Notes under the pieces: generated by a model
Seen by the model: the letters and a program-made list of their open reading frames with translations, nothing else
The model's database searches: none
What the model was told of the DNA's origin: nothing
In this document: one piece after another, positions 19,536 to 31,494 of the stretch
Layout of the letters: every line of letters begins with the position of its first letter
Numbering within the stretch: position 1 is the first letter of the stretch
Source of the DNA: Bombella mellum
GTDB lineage: Bacteria > Pseudomonadota > Alphaproteobacteria > Acetobacterales > Acetobacteraceae
Assembly: GCF_014048465.1 (NCBI RefSeq)
Contig: NZ_PDLY01000002.1
Coordinates: forward strand, 62,001-126,000
DNA: 64,000 nucleotides
Direction of reading: 5' to 3'
Position numbers and translations under genes: made by a program

Positions 19536-20636
19536 TTGAGAGTGCAGCGTCTGACATTAACGGATTTTCGTAATTACAGACGCTGCACTTGGGAACCGTC
19601 TGCTTCCATATCTGTTCTGACAGGTGAAAATGGCAGTGGCAAAACCAATTTTCTGGAAGCCCTTTCCCTTCTTGCTCCAGGCAGGGGACTTCTGGGATCG
19701 GCTCCTCAATTACTCCCCCGATATGGAACATCCCGGTGGGGCATTGCTGCTGAGCTGGAAAAGAATGGACAGCATTTGCATCTGTCTACCGGACTGACAG
19801 AAGGACGTGGGCGGCGTGTATTTCTGCTGGATGGCGAGAAAACACGTACGCTAGCCGAAATTGCGCAGCTTTATTCCTGCATCTGGCTGACCCCACAGAT
19901 GGAACGATTGTTTCTTGATGGAGCATCAGCCCGACGTCGTTTTCTGGACAGGCTGACCGTTGCCCTCATTCCTGACCATACCCAGCAGCTCATGGCTCAT
20001 GAACGTTCGGTCATGAGCCGGAACCGTGTTCTTCTGGAACAGTCTCATGAAACTGCCTGGCTCGACTCTCTGGAAGAATCCATCAGTCGTCATGCCGTCG
20101 CAGCAACGGCAGGTCGCCTGCATCTTATTGAAACATTGAATGAAACGCCATTTGGGCATGATACATTTCCTCACACCGTAATGAAGCTGAACTGCCCGAT
20201 TGCCGCCTCCCTGAAAGAAAAGCCCGCACTTGAAGTAGAGGACTGGCTGCGCCACCTTCTGAAGCAGTCCCGTCATCAGGACAGGCTCAGAAAGAGCACG
20301 TCCACAGGTGCCCACAAGGCTGACGTGACATTCAGGGAAGCTCTTACCGGCAGAGATGCCTCCCGGTCCAGCAGTGGGCAGAAAAAGATCATGCTCCTGA
20401 GCGTCATCCTGTCTCATGCTCACGCTATAGACAGGATATGGGGGCAGCCCCCGGTCATTCTTCTGGATGAACCGTTGACCCATCTGGATGGAAAGCGGCG
20501 CATGTGTCTGATGGACAGCCTGTCCAGTCTCAGGACGACAACGCTTCTGACAGGAACTGATGCAGAGCTTTTCTCCACGATCAGAAAAGTTGCTGATTTC
20601 TTTCATGTTCATGATGGAACCATTCAGCCGATCTGA
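19536..20636 (+). CDS. recF: DNA replication/repair protein RecF
   Basis: SMC/ABC-like ATPase that loads RecA at gaps via RecFOR. Walker A GENGSGKT is at about residues 30-37, the signature SSGQKKIMLL near 280, and Walker B VILLDEPLTHLD near 310. 366 residues. No ATG start is available near the conserved N-terminus: TTG at 19536 (used) or GTG at 19542 must initiate, and neither has a strong ribosome site, which suggests translational coupling to dnaN nine bases upstream. Confidence 0.94.
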   Translation: MRVQRLTLTDFRNYRRCTWEPSASISVLTGENGSGKTNFLEALSLLAPGRGLLGSAPQLLPRYGTSRWGIAAELEKNGQHLHLSTGLTEGRGRRVFLLDGEKTRTLAEIAQLYSCIWLTPQMERLFLDGASARRRFLDRLTVALIPDHTQQLMAHERSVMSRNRVLLEQSHETAWLDSLEESISRHAVAATAGRLHLIETLNETPFGHDTFPHTVMKLNCPIAASLKEKPALEVEDWLRHLLKQSRHQDRLRKSTSTGAHKADVTFREALTGRDASRSSSGQKKIMLLSVILSHAHAIDRIWGQPPVILLDEPLTHLDGKRRMCLMDSLSSLRTTTLLTGTDAELFSTIRKVADFFHVHDGTIQPI

Positions 20637-20755
20637 AGCATCCAGAATGTAGCTTCCAGTCGCAAGGTTTCCCCTCATAAACCGGGGAATGCACTGGTCA
20701 GAAGAGGGTTCTCGCAGTATATTCAGCTTTCAAATCCGTCAGCTAACCGGAGTAA

Positions 20756-23212
<2,457 letters not shown>

Positions 23213-23237
23213 TTCTTTCCCCTCATTCTGGCGATCC

Positions 23238-24101
23238 ATGACTCGCAGGCTGGCGGTTCTTACGGCAGTGTCTGCCTGCCTGTTGGGTGACGCCGGAGCG
23301 TACGCCCAGTCGGCTCTTCCTGTTATTCCGCAGCCATCAGGAATCGTGAAGACGTCCTCTACCCAGAACGTACATCTGCACTTTGGTGTTTTCATCCATG
23401 GGTACCACGCACTGAGTGCCGATGCTGATTATGTCCTTCAGCCTTGGGGTTATGGTGTAGAGACGCATCTCTATACCGTCGGGCTGGCAAGCTGGTTCCT
23501 GACCCTCAATCTTCTTAGCAATGCTCAGGGGCACTTCAAGGGTGAAGAAATTGCCCCTGTTGCCTTCAGCAACAACGGGTTTTCTCATGGTGAGGAACAG
23601 AAAGCCCATATCGACTTTGATCTGTCGGGGCCACATGTCACGACACTGGTACCGCCGGACAAGCAGAGAGAGGCCCTTCCCGAGACTGAGCTGAAACAGT
23701 CCATCGACATGCTGAGTTACATCGTCTTCCTAACTCATCGCATGAGCATGAAGGGTGACTGTACCGTTAGAAAACCTGTTTTCGATGGCATCCATCTTTC
23801 CTATCTGGAATCACACGGCCCAACCCAAGCCATCATCCCCAAAGATCATGGGGCGTACTTCAAGGGTGACTCCCTAAGATGTGATTTTACCGGACGCCAG
23901 ATTGGCGGGTTCTCCATTGGCTCCCGCTTCAAGGCTGCCCAGTCAACCCCACATCCCGGGAGCGTATGGTTCGTTCAGGATCCGAAGGCGGGAATGCTCC
24001 CTGCACGTATTGAGTTTGAGCATTACAAAATGGGCGAGATTCTGATCGTGCTGCAGACAGAACCTAAACTCTCTGCCGTATCCCACGATCAGGCCCACTG
24101 A
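23238..24101 (+). CDS. exported DUF3108-like protein
   Basis: Protein of 287 residues with an N-terminal signal peptide (basic MTRRL start, hydrophobic core, likely cleavage after AYAQ). The mature part is beta-rich with segments such as FGVFIHGYHA and ARIEFEHYKMGEILI, which resemble DUF3108 proteins of alphaproteobacteria. These are periplasmic proteins of unknown function. The start at 23238 is chosen because the signal peptide begins there; a TTG at 23202 overlapping the gyrB end has a better ribosome site (AAGG) and would add 12 residues. Cysteines are few (two in the mature part). Confidence 0.7.
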   Translation: MTRRLAVLTAVSACLLGDAGAYAQSALPVIPQPSGIVKTSSTQNVHLHFGVFIHGYHALSADADYVLQPWGYGVETHLYTVGLASWFLTLNLLSNAQGHFKGEEIAPVAFSNNGFSHGEEQKAHIDFDLSGPHVTTLVPPDKQREALPETELKQSIDMLSYIVFLTHRMSMKGDCTVRKPVFDGIHLSYLESHGPTQAIIPKDHGAYFKGDSLRCDFTGRQIGGFSIGSRFKAAQSTPHPGSVWFVQDPKAGMLPARIEFEHYKMGEILIVLQTEPKLSAVSHDQAH

Positions 24102-24129
24102 CCTTCCACACTCACAGGAGGCATCTCGC

Positions 24130-25458
24130 ATGAGTTCCACGACCACCGCCGTCATTCTGGCTGCCGGTATGGGGACACGCATGAAGTCTCGCCACCCGAA
24201 AGCCATGCAGCGTCTGGGCAATCGCCCCATGATCTCACATCTCATCGAGACAGCCAGAAAAGTGGTGGATCGTATCGTGGTTGTCATCGGGCCCGACATG
24301 GACCAGCTCGCACGGATAGTTTCGCCCCATGAAACTGTCATACAGACAGACCGTCTGGGCACGGGGCATGCTGCCAGGCTGGGTGTAGATGTTCTGGAAG
24401 AAGGGAAGGCTGTCATCCTCTATGCAGACAATCCTCTTCTGACAGTTGATACCATGCAGAATCTTCTCTCCGCTCACGGAGATGGCAATGCTCTTTCCCT
24501 TCTGGGCATGCGCCCCAGCAATCCCGGCTCTTATGGCAGAATCGTTACGGGATCAGATGGTGGAACAGAACGTATCGTTGAATATAAGGATGCTTCAGAG
24601 GATGAAAAAAAGATCACCCTCTGCAATGCAGGCATGATGTGTGCAGACGTCACGGATCTGAAAGAATGGCTGGGCACCATTACGCCCGACAATGCCCAGA
24701 AAGAATATTACCTGACCGACATAGTCGCTCTGGCCACCCGAAAAGGTAGGGTCAGCTGTGTGGAAGGTTCGGAAGAAGAATTGGCTGGAGTAAATTCCAA
24801 GAGTGAACTGGCTCAGGCCGAAAAACGACTGCAGAGGCGTCTTCGTCAGCAGGCTATGACACAGGGCGTGACATTGATTGATCCGGACAGCACCTTTCTG
24901 GATTCTGATACAGTTTTTGCGCCCGACGTCGTCATTGAACCCAACGTCTTTATCGGGCCGGGTGTCACGCTGGAAGAGGGCTGCCTGATCCGGGCCTTTT
25001 CTCACCTCGAAGGCTGTGTCGTAAAATCCGGTGCCAAAATCGGTCCCTATGCCCGGCTGCGTCCAGGCACGATCTGCCATGAGAACAGCCACGTCGGCAA
25101 TTTCGTGGAACTGAAGAATACCGATCTGGGTGTCGGGGCGAAAGCCAACCATCTGACCTATCTGGGAGACAGTCAGATAGGTGCGAAAAGCAATGTCGGC
25201 GCAGGAAGCATAACCTGCAATTACGATGGTGTTTTCAAGCATCGGACCACCATAGGGGAGCGTTGCTTCATCGGGAGCAACAGCATCATGGTAGCTCCTG
25301 TGAGCATTGGAGATGCGGCAATGACAGCCGCCGGCAGCATCATCACAAAGTCCGTGCCGTCTGGTGCTCTCGCTTTTGGTCGAGCCAGACAGGAAAACAG
25401 GGCAGACAAAGGACTTGCTCTCCAGCAGGCCTTACGGAAGAAAAAGGAGCAGGGCTGA
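24130..25458 (+). CDS. glmU: UDP-N-acetylglucosamine pyrophosphorylase / glucosamine-1-phosphate acetyltransferase
   Basis: Bifunctional enzyme making UDP-GlcNAc for peptidoglycan and LPS. The N-terminal uridylyltransferase half has LAAGMGTRMKSRHPKAM; the C-terminal half is a left-handed beta-helix of hexapeptide repeats (VIEPNVFIGPGVTLEEG onward) with the NYDG acetyltransferase segment. The length of 442 is in the low part of the family range. AGGAGG-type ribosome site before 24130. Its stop overlaps the glmS start (TGATG), so the two UDP-GlcNAc genes are translationally coupled. Confidence 0.95.
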   Translation: MSSTTTAVILAAGMGTRMKSRHPKAMQRLGNRPMISHLIETARKVVDRIVVVIGPDMDQLARIVSPHETVIQTDRLGTGHAARLGVDVLEEGKAVILYADNPLLTVDTMQNLLSAHGDGNALSLLGMRPSNPGSYGRIVTGSDGGTERIVEYKDASEDEKKITLCNAGMMCADVTDLKEWLGTITPDNAQKEYYLTDIVALATRKGRVSCVEGSEEELAGVNSKSELAQAEKRLQRRLRQQAMTQGVTLIDPDSTFLDSDTVFAPDVVIEPNVFIGPGVTLEEGCLIRAFSHLEGCVVKSGAKIGPYARLRPGTICHENSHVGNFVELKNTDLGVGAKANHLTYLGDSQIGAKSNVGAGSITCNYDGVFKHRTTIGERCFIGSNSIMVAPVSIGDAAMTAAGSIITKSVPSGALAFGRARQENRADKGLALQQALRKKKEQG

Positions 25459-27281
25459 TGTGTGGTATTTGTGGCGTCGTAGGGCACCGTCCCGCTACTC
25501 CAATCGTTTTTGAAGGTCTCCGTCGTCTGGAATATCGTGGGTATGATTCTTCAGGAATCGCCACGGTGGAGCATGGCAGGATTTCACGCTGCCGTGCAGC
25601 TGGAAAGCTGGACAATCTGGGTAAAGCTCTGGAACAGACACCTCTCACCGGTACGACAGGCATAGGTCACACCCGGTGGGCCACACATGGTGCCCCGACC
25701 ACAAACAATGCTCACCCCCATCGGGCCGGTCAGGTCGCCATCGTGCATAATGGCATCATTGAAAATTTCTCCGATCTGAAACGGGCTCTGGAAGCGAAGG
25801 GACGCACCTTTGAAACGGAAACGGATTCAGAGGCGGTCGCCCATCTGCTGGATAATCATATCCAGCAGGGCATGTCTCCCGAGGACGCCGCATTCGCAAC
25901 CATCCGTCAGCTTCAGGGAGCCTATGCCATTGCCATGATCTTTGAAGGTCATGACAATCTTCTCATCGGAGCCAGGCATGGCGCACCACTCGCCATCGGT
26001 TATGGCAACGGAGAGATGTTCCTTGGGTCAGACAGTCTGGCTCTGGCCCCACTCTCCAACCGGATCACCTACCTGGAAGATGGTGACTGGTGCGTGCTGA
26101 CCCGTGACAATGTCAAAATCATGGATGGGCAGGGGCGATCTGTAGAGCGCCCCATACAGACCACAGCCCTCACGGCAGGTCAGATTGGCAAGGATGGTTA
26201 TCGGCATTTCATGGAAAAAGAACTCCATGAGCACCCCGTGGCCATTGGCCAGACTCTTCAGCGCATCGTAGACCCTGTGACACGTCGCATTTCCCTTCCT
26301 GAGATGCCGTTCGACGTTGCCAGCCTTTCCCGTGTCACGATCACGGCCTGTGGTTCAGCTTTCTATGCTGGCATGGTTGGTCGTTACTGGTTGGAAGAAC
26401 TGGCCCGCCTGCCCGTGGACATTGATGTGGCTTCAGAACTGCGGTACCGGAATCCACCGCAACTGGACAGAGGATTGGCCCTGCTGATTTCTCAGTCTGG
26501 TGAAACGGCCGACACGCTCGGCGTGCTACGGGAACTGAAATCTTCTGGACAGCATATCGTCTCCGTCCTGAACGTGGAGCATTCCACCATGGGACGGGAA
26601 AGTGATCTCGTTCTTGGCATGGTGGCTGGTCCCGAAATTTCAGTCGCTTCCACAAAAGCCTTCACCGCCCAGCTTTCTGTTCTGGCAGCCCTGACCATTG
26701 ATTTTGCCCGCAGGCGAAAACTGATTGATGAGGCGAAGGAGAAGGAACTCACCAGCAGCCTGCTGGACCTTCCATCCCATGCCATGGAGGTTCTTGGCCT
26801 TTTTGATCAGATACGCACGATGGCCCGTGTCATCGCCCAGGCCCGGGATGTTCTCTATCTGGGACGGGGAATCTGCATGCCGGTCGCACAGGAAGGGGCG
26901 CTGAAACTCAAGGAAATAAGCTACATTCATGCCGAAGCTTATGCTGCTGGAGAGCTGAAACACGGACCGATCAGTCTCATTGATCCGGATGTCCCTGTGG
27001 TGGCCATTGCACCGTCCACCATCCTTTTTGACAAGACGCTTTCCAACCTTCAGGAAGCACGGGCCCGTGGGGGCCGTATCCTTGTCTTTACGGATGCGGC
27101 CGGTGCAGAAAAGCTGGAGACCGTCGCTGAGCACATCATCGTTTTGCCTGATGTGAATGCCTTTGCTGTCCCCATCCTTTACACGATCCCCGTGCAGATT
27201 CTGGCCTATGAGGTCGCCCTTCTGAAAGGGACTGACGTTGATCAGCCACGGAATCTGGCCAAATCCGTTACTGTGGAGTAA
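25458..27281 (+). CDS. glmS: glutamine--fructose-6-phosphate aminotransferase
   Basis: Makes glucosamine 6-phosphate from fructose 6-phosphate and glutamine. The start at 25458 is fixed by MCGICGVVG, in which C2 is the glutaminase nucleophile after methionine removal. Two SIS sugar-isomerase domains follow, with SQSGETADT and STKAFTAQ. The C-terminus DQPRNLAKSVTVE is the conserved active-site tail. 607 residues. GGAG lies 8 bases before the start. No glmS ribozyme-like leader is possible here since it directly overlaps glmU. Confidence 0.96.
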   Translation: MCGICGVVGHRPATPIVFEGLRRLEYRGYDSSGIATVEHGRISRCRAAGKLDNLGKALEQTPLTGTTGIGHTRWATHGAPTTNNAHPHRAGQVAIVHNGIIENFSDLKRALEAKGRTFETETDSEAVAHLLDNHIQQGMSPEDAAFATIRQLQGAYAIAMIFEGHDNLLIGARHGAPLAIGYGNGEMFLGSDSLALAPLSNRITYLEDGDWCVLTRDNVKIMDGQGRSVERPIQTTALTAGQIGKDGYRHFMEKELHEHPVAIGQTLQRIVDPVTRRISLPEMPFDVASLSRVTITACGSAFYAGMVGRYWLEELARLPVDIDVASELRYRNPPQLDRGLALLISQSGETADTLGVLRELKSSGQHIVSVLNVEHSTMGRESDLVLGMVAGPEISVASTKAFTAQLSVLAALTIDFARRRKLIDEAKEKELTSSLLDLPSHAMEVLGLFDQIRTMARVIAQARDVLYLGRGICMPVAQEGALKLKEISYIHAEAYAAGELKHGPISLIDPDVPVVAIAPSTILFDKTLSNLQEARARGGRILVFTDAAGAEKLETVAEHIIVLPDVNAFAVPILYTIPVQILAYEVALLKGTDVDQPRNLAKSVTVE

Positions 27282-27405
27282 ATCTTTTCAACCCGTTGTG
27301 CTTCCCCAGTGAAGAGCAGGGGATATCGTGTGAGACTTGCCTGAAAATGGTTTTGTTCGTACCCTTCGGGGACTGTGACTGGATGAATGAGAAAGGGGAT
27401 GTCAG

Positions 27406-29991
27406 ATGGAAATAGGGCTTGCCGCTGTTCTTCTGACCCTCGCCTTTCTCCTCTTTCTTATCAGCTTCATTCCGCCGCTGGCCAAAAAGATCAATCTGCC
27501 TGAAACGGTCATCATTGCCGTTCTGGGTATTGGTCTGGGGGCATTGTCTTCGCTCATCAACAGTTCAATGGGACTCGACCTGCTGGAAGGGCCGGCCGGG
27601 GCCCTCCTGTCATTCCCCATCAACAGTGAAGGTTTCCTTCTCATCTTCCTGCCGCTTCTGGTCTTTCAGGGCGCAATGGGGATCAATGTCCGCAGTCTGA
27701 CACATGAGATCGCTACCGTCCTGCTGCTGGCAATCGTGGCGGTGATCGTGTCCACTGCGACAATCGGTTTCGCCCTGTATCCTTTTGCGCAACAGAGTCT
27801 TGTGGCCTGTCTCCTTCTGGGGGCCATTGTTGCCACGACTGATCCCTCTGCCGTGGCCAGCATTTTCCGTGAAATTGGTGCAGCAGCCCGTCTGAGCCGC
27901 CTGGTGGAAGGGGAGGCCCTCCTGAATGATGCGGCTGCCATTGCCATCTTTACAATTCTTGTGTCGGCCATCACGGCCCATCACCAGATCAGCTTCAGTG
28001 AAGCCTGCATTGATTTTCTGACCAGTTTCGCCGGTGCTGTCATCATCGGGGTTGCCGTAGCCAGGCTTGCCCTGTTCATGATTACATCAATCAGCGGGTT
28101 TCCTGCCGCCGAGATCACACTTTCGCTTGTGTTGCCTTACGGTGTTTATATCCTCTGCGATGACATTCTCGGCTTTTCTGGCGTTGTGGCCACAGCTTCG
28201 GCAGGTTTGACCATTTCCGCCTTCGGGCCTTCCACTTTCAGGCCGCAGACATGGCGTTTCCTCAGGGAGCTGTGGGAGCAGATCGAATTCTGGGCAAGCA
28301 CGCTCGTTTTCATGCTGGCGGCCATGCTGGTTCCCCGCATGATGATTGGCATTACGAAATGGGATTTTTTCCTGATTCTCATTGCCAGTCTGGCCGGGCT
28401 GGCAGCCAGAGCCGCCGTCATCTTCGGTCTTCTGCCTCTACTCATCGTCACGCGTCTGTCACCTCCCGTACCGATCCGGTTCAAGATGACGATGGCATGG
28501 GGTGGCCTGCGTGGTGCCATCACACTTGCTCTGGCTCTTGCCGTCAATGAGAATCCTCATATCAACGATTCCATCACCCATTTTGTCGGGATTGTTGCCA
28601 CGGGATTCGTACTGTCCACACTTCTCATCAATGGTACGACGCTACGTTCACTGGTCCTTTTCCTAAAACTGGACAGGCTGTCACCTATCGATGAAGCCTT
28701 GAGAAATCAGATCATCGGCATCGGCCTCAGCCACGTGGCCCAGCGGGTCGCCCATGTGTCGGATGAACTCAGTTTTGGTGCTCGTACTAGAGGAGGGGTC
28801 ATCAGTCGACTGGAACAGCGGGCTGAAAAAGAAAAAGCCAGCAACAATTTTGAGACAGCCCTTAATGACAAGGACCGTGTCAATATGGCTCTTCTGACAA
28901 TCGCCAACCAGGAGAGGTCACTTCTTCTGGACCTTTTCAGAGTCCAGGGCATGTCCAGTCGCCGGGTCATCGAGACATTGCTGCGGGCTACAGAAGCCAT
29001 TGTTGATGCGACCCAGCTTGAGGGGCGTTACGGTTATGTGAAAACCCGACGCAAGAGTCTCCAGCCATCTCTGAGGCTGCGCATCGCACAGATGCTTCAC
29101 AAACGTTTTCATATAGATCGTCCTTTGACCGTCTGCATGATGGAACGGTTTGAAACGCTGATCATCTCCCATCTCGTATCAACGTCCCTGATCCGTTTTG
29201 TTCGTGAACGGATGGAACCGACGCTCGGTCTCCGCATCACGGAAATCGTGTCTGAAGTTCTAGGACGTCAACGCAAACTGTTGGATGATGCTCTGGCCAC
29301 ACTCCGGCTGCATTATTCCGGATACTCCGAAGCTCTGGAAAGTCGGCTTCTTCGGCAGATCGCTCTTCGTCTTGAAGATGAAGAATATGCAACCTTGGCT
29401 AAAGACAATCTCATTTCACAGGAATTGCATCGGGAGCTCCACAAATCCATAGAAAGACAGAGAAACCGTCTTGATACACCTCTGCGTTTCAACCTGCGAA
29501 GTGGTATCGAACAGCGACTGAGATCTTTTCCGGCTTTCAATGGTGTTCCTGATGGAGCACTTCACGATCTGGCCGGTCGTGTCTTCATCTGTTTTCTGTC
29601 CCCCGGAGAAATTCTTATCAAGAAGGGGGAACGCATTCACACCGTTTATGCTCAGGTGGCCGGTCTTGTTGAAACCTCCACCAGTGCAGAAACACAGGAA
29701 GTCATGCTGGGGGCAGGGGACCTTATCGGGGCCAACAGTCATATTCAGGGAAAACGTGCCCAGAATACGGTCAGATCTCTACAGTTCTCCCACATGCTGG
29801 CCATTCCCAGAACGGACTTTGACAGACTTTTGCAGAACTATCCCATCGTCAAGCGTCAGATCATGAAAAGGCATGACATGCGGCTGAAAGGGTCTCTAGA
29901 AACCAACGTGGTCATTACCAAAGAAGGTAATACCATCTCTCCTGCCCATGAAGCCGGCTTCATCATTTCACCGATCATGGAGAAACGGTAG
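27406..29991 (+). CDS. CPA1-type Na+(K+)/H+ antiporter with cyclic-nucleotide-binding domain
   Basis: 861-residue membrane protein. Residues 1-425 hold about 12 hydrophobic segments with the exchanger motifs DPSAV (146-150) and EGEALLND (168-175), where N174-D175 is the ion-coupling pair of electroneutral CPA1 proteins. A long soluble region (430-700) of helical, arginine-rich sequence follows, then a cNMP-binding/Crp-like beta-roll at about 708-820. This architecture resembles plant SOS1/NHX7 and bacterial NhaP-like long antiporters (family knowledge). Likely role: cytosolic pH or Na+ control, gated by a ligand of the tail domain. It meets the POT transporter gene tail to tail with 4 bases between. 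Confidence 0.9.
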   Translation: MEIGLAAVLLTLAFLLFLISFIPPLAKKINLPETVIIAVLGIGLGALSSLINSSMGLDLLEGPAGALLSFPINSEGFLLIFLPLLVFQGAMGINVRSLTHEIATVLLLAIVAVIVSTATIGFALYPFAQQSLVACLLLGAIVATTDPSAVASIFREIGAAARLSRLVEGEALLNDAAAIAIFTILVSAITAHHQISFSEACIDFLTSFAGAVIIGVAVARLALFMITSISGFPAAEITLSLVLPYGVYILCDDILGFSGVVATASAGLTISAFGPSTFRPQTWRFLRELWEQIEFWASTLVFMLAAMLVPRMMIGITKWDFFLILIASLAGLAARAAVIFGLLPLLIVTRLSPPVPIRFKMTMAWGGLRGAITLALALAVNENPHINDSITHFVGIVATGFVLSTLLINGTTLRSLVLFLKLDRLSPIDEALRNQIIGIGLSHVAQRVAHVSDELSFGARTRGGVISRLEQRAEKEKASNNFETALNDKDRVNMALLTIANQERSLLLDLFRVQGMSSRRVIETLLRATEAIVDATQLEGRYGYVKTRRKSLQPSLRLRIAQMLHKRFHIDRPLTVCMMERFETLIISHLVSTSLIRFVRERMEPTLGLRITEIVSEVLGRQRKLLDDALATLRLHYSGYSEALESRLLRQIALRLEDEEYATLAKDNLISQELHRELHKSIERQRNRLDTPLRFNLRSGIEQRLRSFPAFNGVPDGALHDLAGRVFICFLSPGEILIKKGERIHTVYAQVAGLVETSTSAETQEVMLGAGDLIGANSHIQGKRAQNTVRSLQFSHMLAIPRTDFDRLLQNYPIVKRQIMKRHDMRLKGSLETNVVITKEGNTISPAHEAGFIISPIMEKR

Positions 29992-29995
29992 AACT

Positions 29996-31372
29996 TCAGA
30001 CTGTTTCCATTTCAATGGAAAACAGCCTGTTTGCCATCCTGCTGGAAGCAAGCAGGCCGAGCGTGGAGAGAAGTGCGCCTCCTGAATGTAGAAACCAGAA
30101 AAGTGAATCCGGTATCTGATGGAGCATCCCCGCAAGTTTACCGACCATCAGGTTTCCTAAAAAAATATGCAGGGTGAAGCAGGAAACAAGAGTCGTATTA
30201 TGCTGGGCTGGCGCATGACGAGAAAATAAGGCCATTCCCATCGCAAAAGTCATGCTACAGCCAATATCGTTAAATGTATGAAAGGCCAGCCCCCACCATA
30301 AAGAAAGCTGATGGGGTTCGGGATGCAACCATTCTCCACAGATCAAGAAGAGGGGCCCTAATGTGGCAATCCCGCTACCAATGATGATCTTCGTCATGTC
30401 ACAGACGACACCATACCGCCCATCATACCAACGCCAGAACCACAGAACCAGCAGGCCTGTCACCATGCTTACCACACTATCCAATGAGACAAGCGTACTG
30501 ACAGGACAGACGATTCCCATCACCGTCAGCTGATAATGCTCACTGCCCCACAACAGGTAACCATCCATGATTTCCTGATTGGGTAAAATTCCCACGGCGA
30601 AAAGACCAACCAGCCAGATCAAAAATAAGATACGTTTCTTCTCAAGACTGGTGCATCTGATCCGCTTCTCTGTTGATTGTCTCGAAAGGGCAGCTTCTTC
30701 AGGTAGATAACGACGTCCCCCAACATAACAGGCTAGGCCGATCATCATGGCGCAGCTTGTAGTGAAGAAAGCCCAATGCCAGGCAATCGTCCCCAAAAAA
30801 GAGCAGAGTAGGGGAGAGATAATCGCCATAATCTGGATGCTCTGGCTATATATTTGGTAAGCATCCGAGCGACGACGGTCGGTAAGTTCGTACAATGCTC
30901 CAACCTGGGCTTTCAGGCTTCCTGAAAAAGCTACTCCAATAAGAAAAATGACGAGTGCCAGCACAAAGAGCTGTTCCATAATCATGCAACAGAAACTAAC
31001 CGTCAGAAGAACGATTCCAATCATGCCAGATCGTGTTCGTCCCAGTCCTCTGTCTGCCAAAAAACTTCCTAAAAATGGTGCGGCAAAAATGATCGCCATG
31101 ATCAGCCCCGAAAGGCTGCCCGCCGTCGCATCCAGTCCTTTTGGTGAATAGAGTTTTGCATCAAGGGTGAGTAGGGGAGGGAGGCCTACAATCCTTGCAG
31201 CCCGTTCGGGATGCTGAAGGATATCTTTCAGATAAATCACCAGTATCGAAAGCATTCCGTACTGAGCAAATGAAAGCCAACCTTCCGTCCAAAAAAGCAC
31301 CCACAGGCCTCTGGGATGTCCCCAAAGATTGTTGGTGCTGGAATGAGGAATTCGTGTCTGATGATCGGTCAT
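29996..31372 (-). CDS. POT/PTR-family MFS transporter (peptide transporter-like)
   Basis: 458 residues with about 12 membrane segments. The opening GHPRGLWVLFWTEGW is the POT-family N-terminus. The proton-coupling motif ExxER of TM1 is altered: E30 remains but the E and R positions are L33 and S34, and the following YYG is QYG. Substrate specificity is therefore uncertain; peptides are the family default. The start codon at 31372 lies within a 16-bp palindrome that also contains its AGGA ribosome site. Confidence 0.82.
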   Translation of the reverse strand: MTDHQTRIPHSSTNNLWGHPRGLWVLFWTEGWLSFAQYGMLSILVIYLKDILQHPERAARIVGLPPLLTLDAKLYSPKGLDATAGSLSGLIMAIIFAAPFLGSFLADRGLGRTRSGMIGIVLLTVSFCCMIMEQLFVLALVIFLIGVAFSGSLKAQVGALYELTDRRRSDAYQIYSQSIQIMAIISPLLCSFLGTIAWHWAFFTTSCAMMIGLACYVGGRRYLPEEAALSRQSTEKRIRCTSLEKKRILFLIWLVGLFAVGILPNQEIMDGYLLWGSEHYQLTVMGIVCPVSTLVSLDSVVSMVTGLLVLWFWRWYDGRYGVVCDMTKIIIGSGIATLGPLFLICGEWLHPEPHQLSLWWGLAFHTFNDIGCSMTFAMGMALFSRHAPAQHNTTLVSCFTLHIFLGNLMVGKLAGMLHQIPDSLFWFLHSGGALLSTLGLLASSRMANRLFSIEMETV

Positions 31373-31386
31373 ATAGGATCCTATAT
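31371..31386. promoter_or_regulatory. 16-bp perfect palindrome over the start of the POT transporter gene
   Basis: The sequence ATATAGGATCCTATAT equals its own reverse complement and covers the ribosome site (AGGA) and the first bases of the ATG on the minus strand. It could be a dimeric repressor operator or an RNA element hiding the ribosome site. Which one cannot be told from sequence. Confidence 0.45.
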
Positions 31387-31413
31387 CATTAGATGGCCAA
31401 CCACAAAAGTCGT

Positions 31414-31427
31414 ATAATATATATTAT
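31414..31427. promoter_or_regulatory. AT-only 14-bp palindrome in the POT promoter region
   Basis: ATAATATATATTAT is perfectly self-complementary and lies 42 bases upstream of the POT start codon, flanked by GTC and GAC. On the minus strand it can supply a -10 box (TATATT) with TTGCGT about 16-18 bases upstream. It may be a promoter core, an operator, or both. Confidence 0.35.
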
Positions 31428-31494
31428 GACAACTAAAACACGCAAAAGAAAAACACTGGACAACAACCGCTCTGAGGTCCTCAAAACTGGTGCG

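Noticed and set aside
25263-25457. N-terminal extension of glmS
   Set aside because: The nucleophile cysteine must be residue 2, fixing the start at 25458; the extension lies within the glmU end.
24102-25460. glmS ribozyme or riboswitch
   Set aside because: glmS starts inside the glmU stop codon, leaving no leader; no such fold is known in this group.
30000-30026. terminator between the antiporter and POT genes
   Set aside because: There is an imperfect CTGTTTCCATT / AATGGAAAACAG stem, but it has a bulge, lies within the POT coding end and has no T-run on the plus strand.
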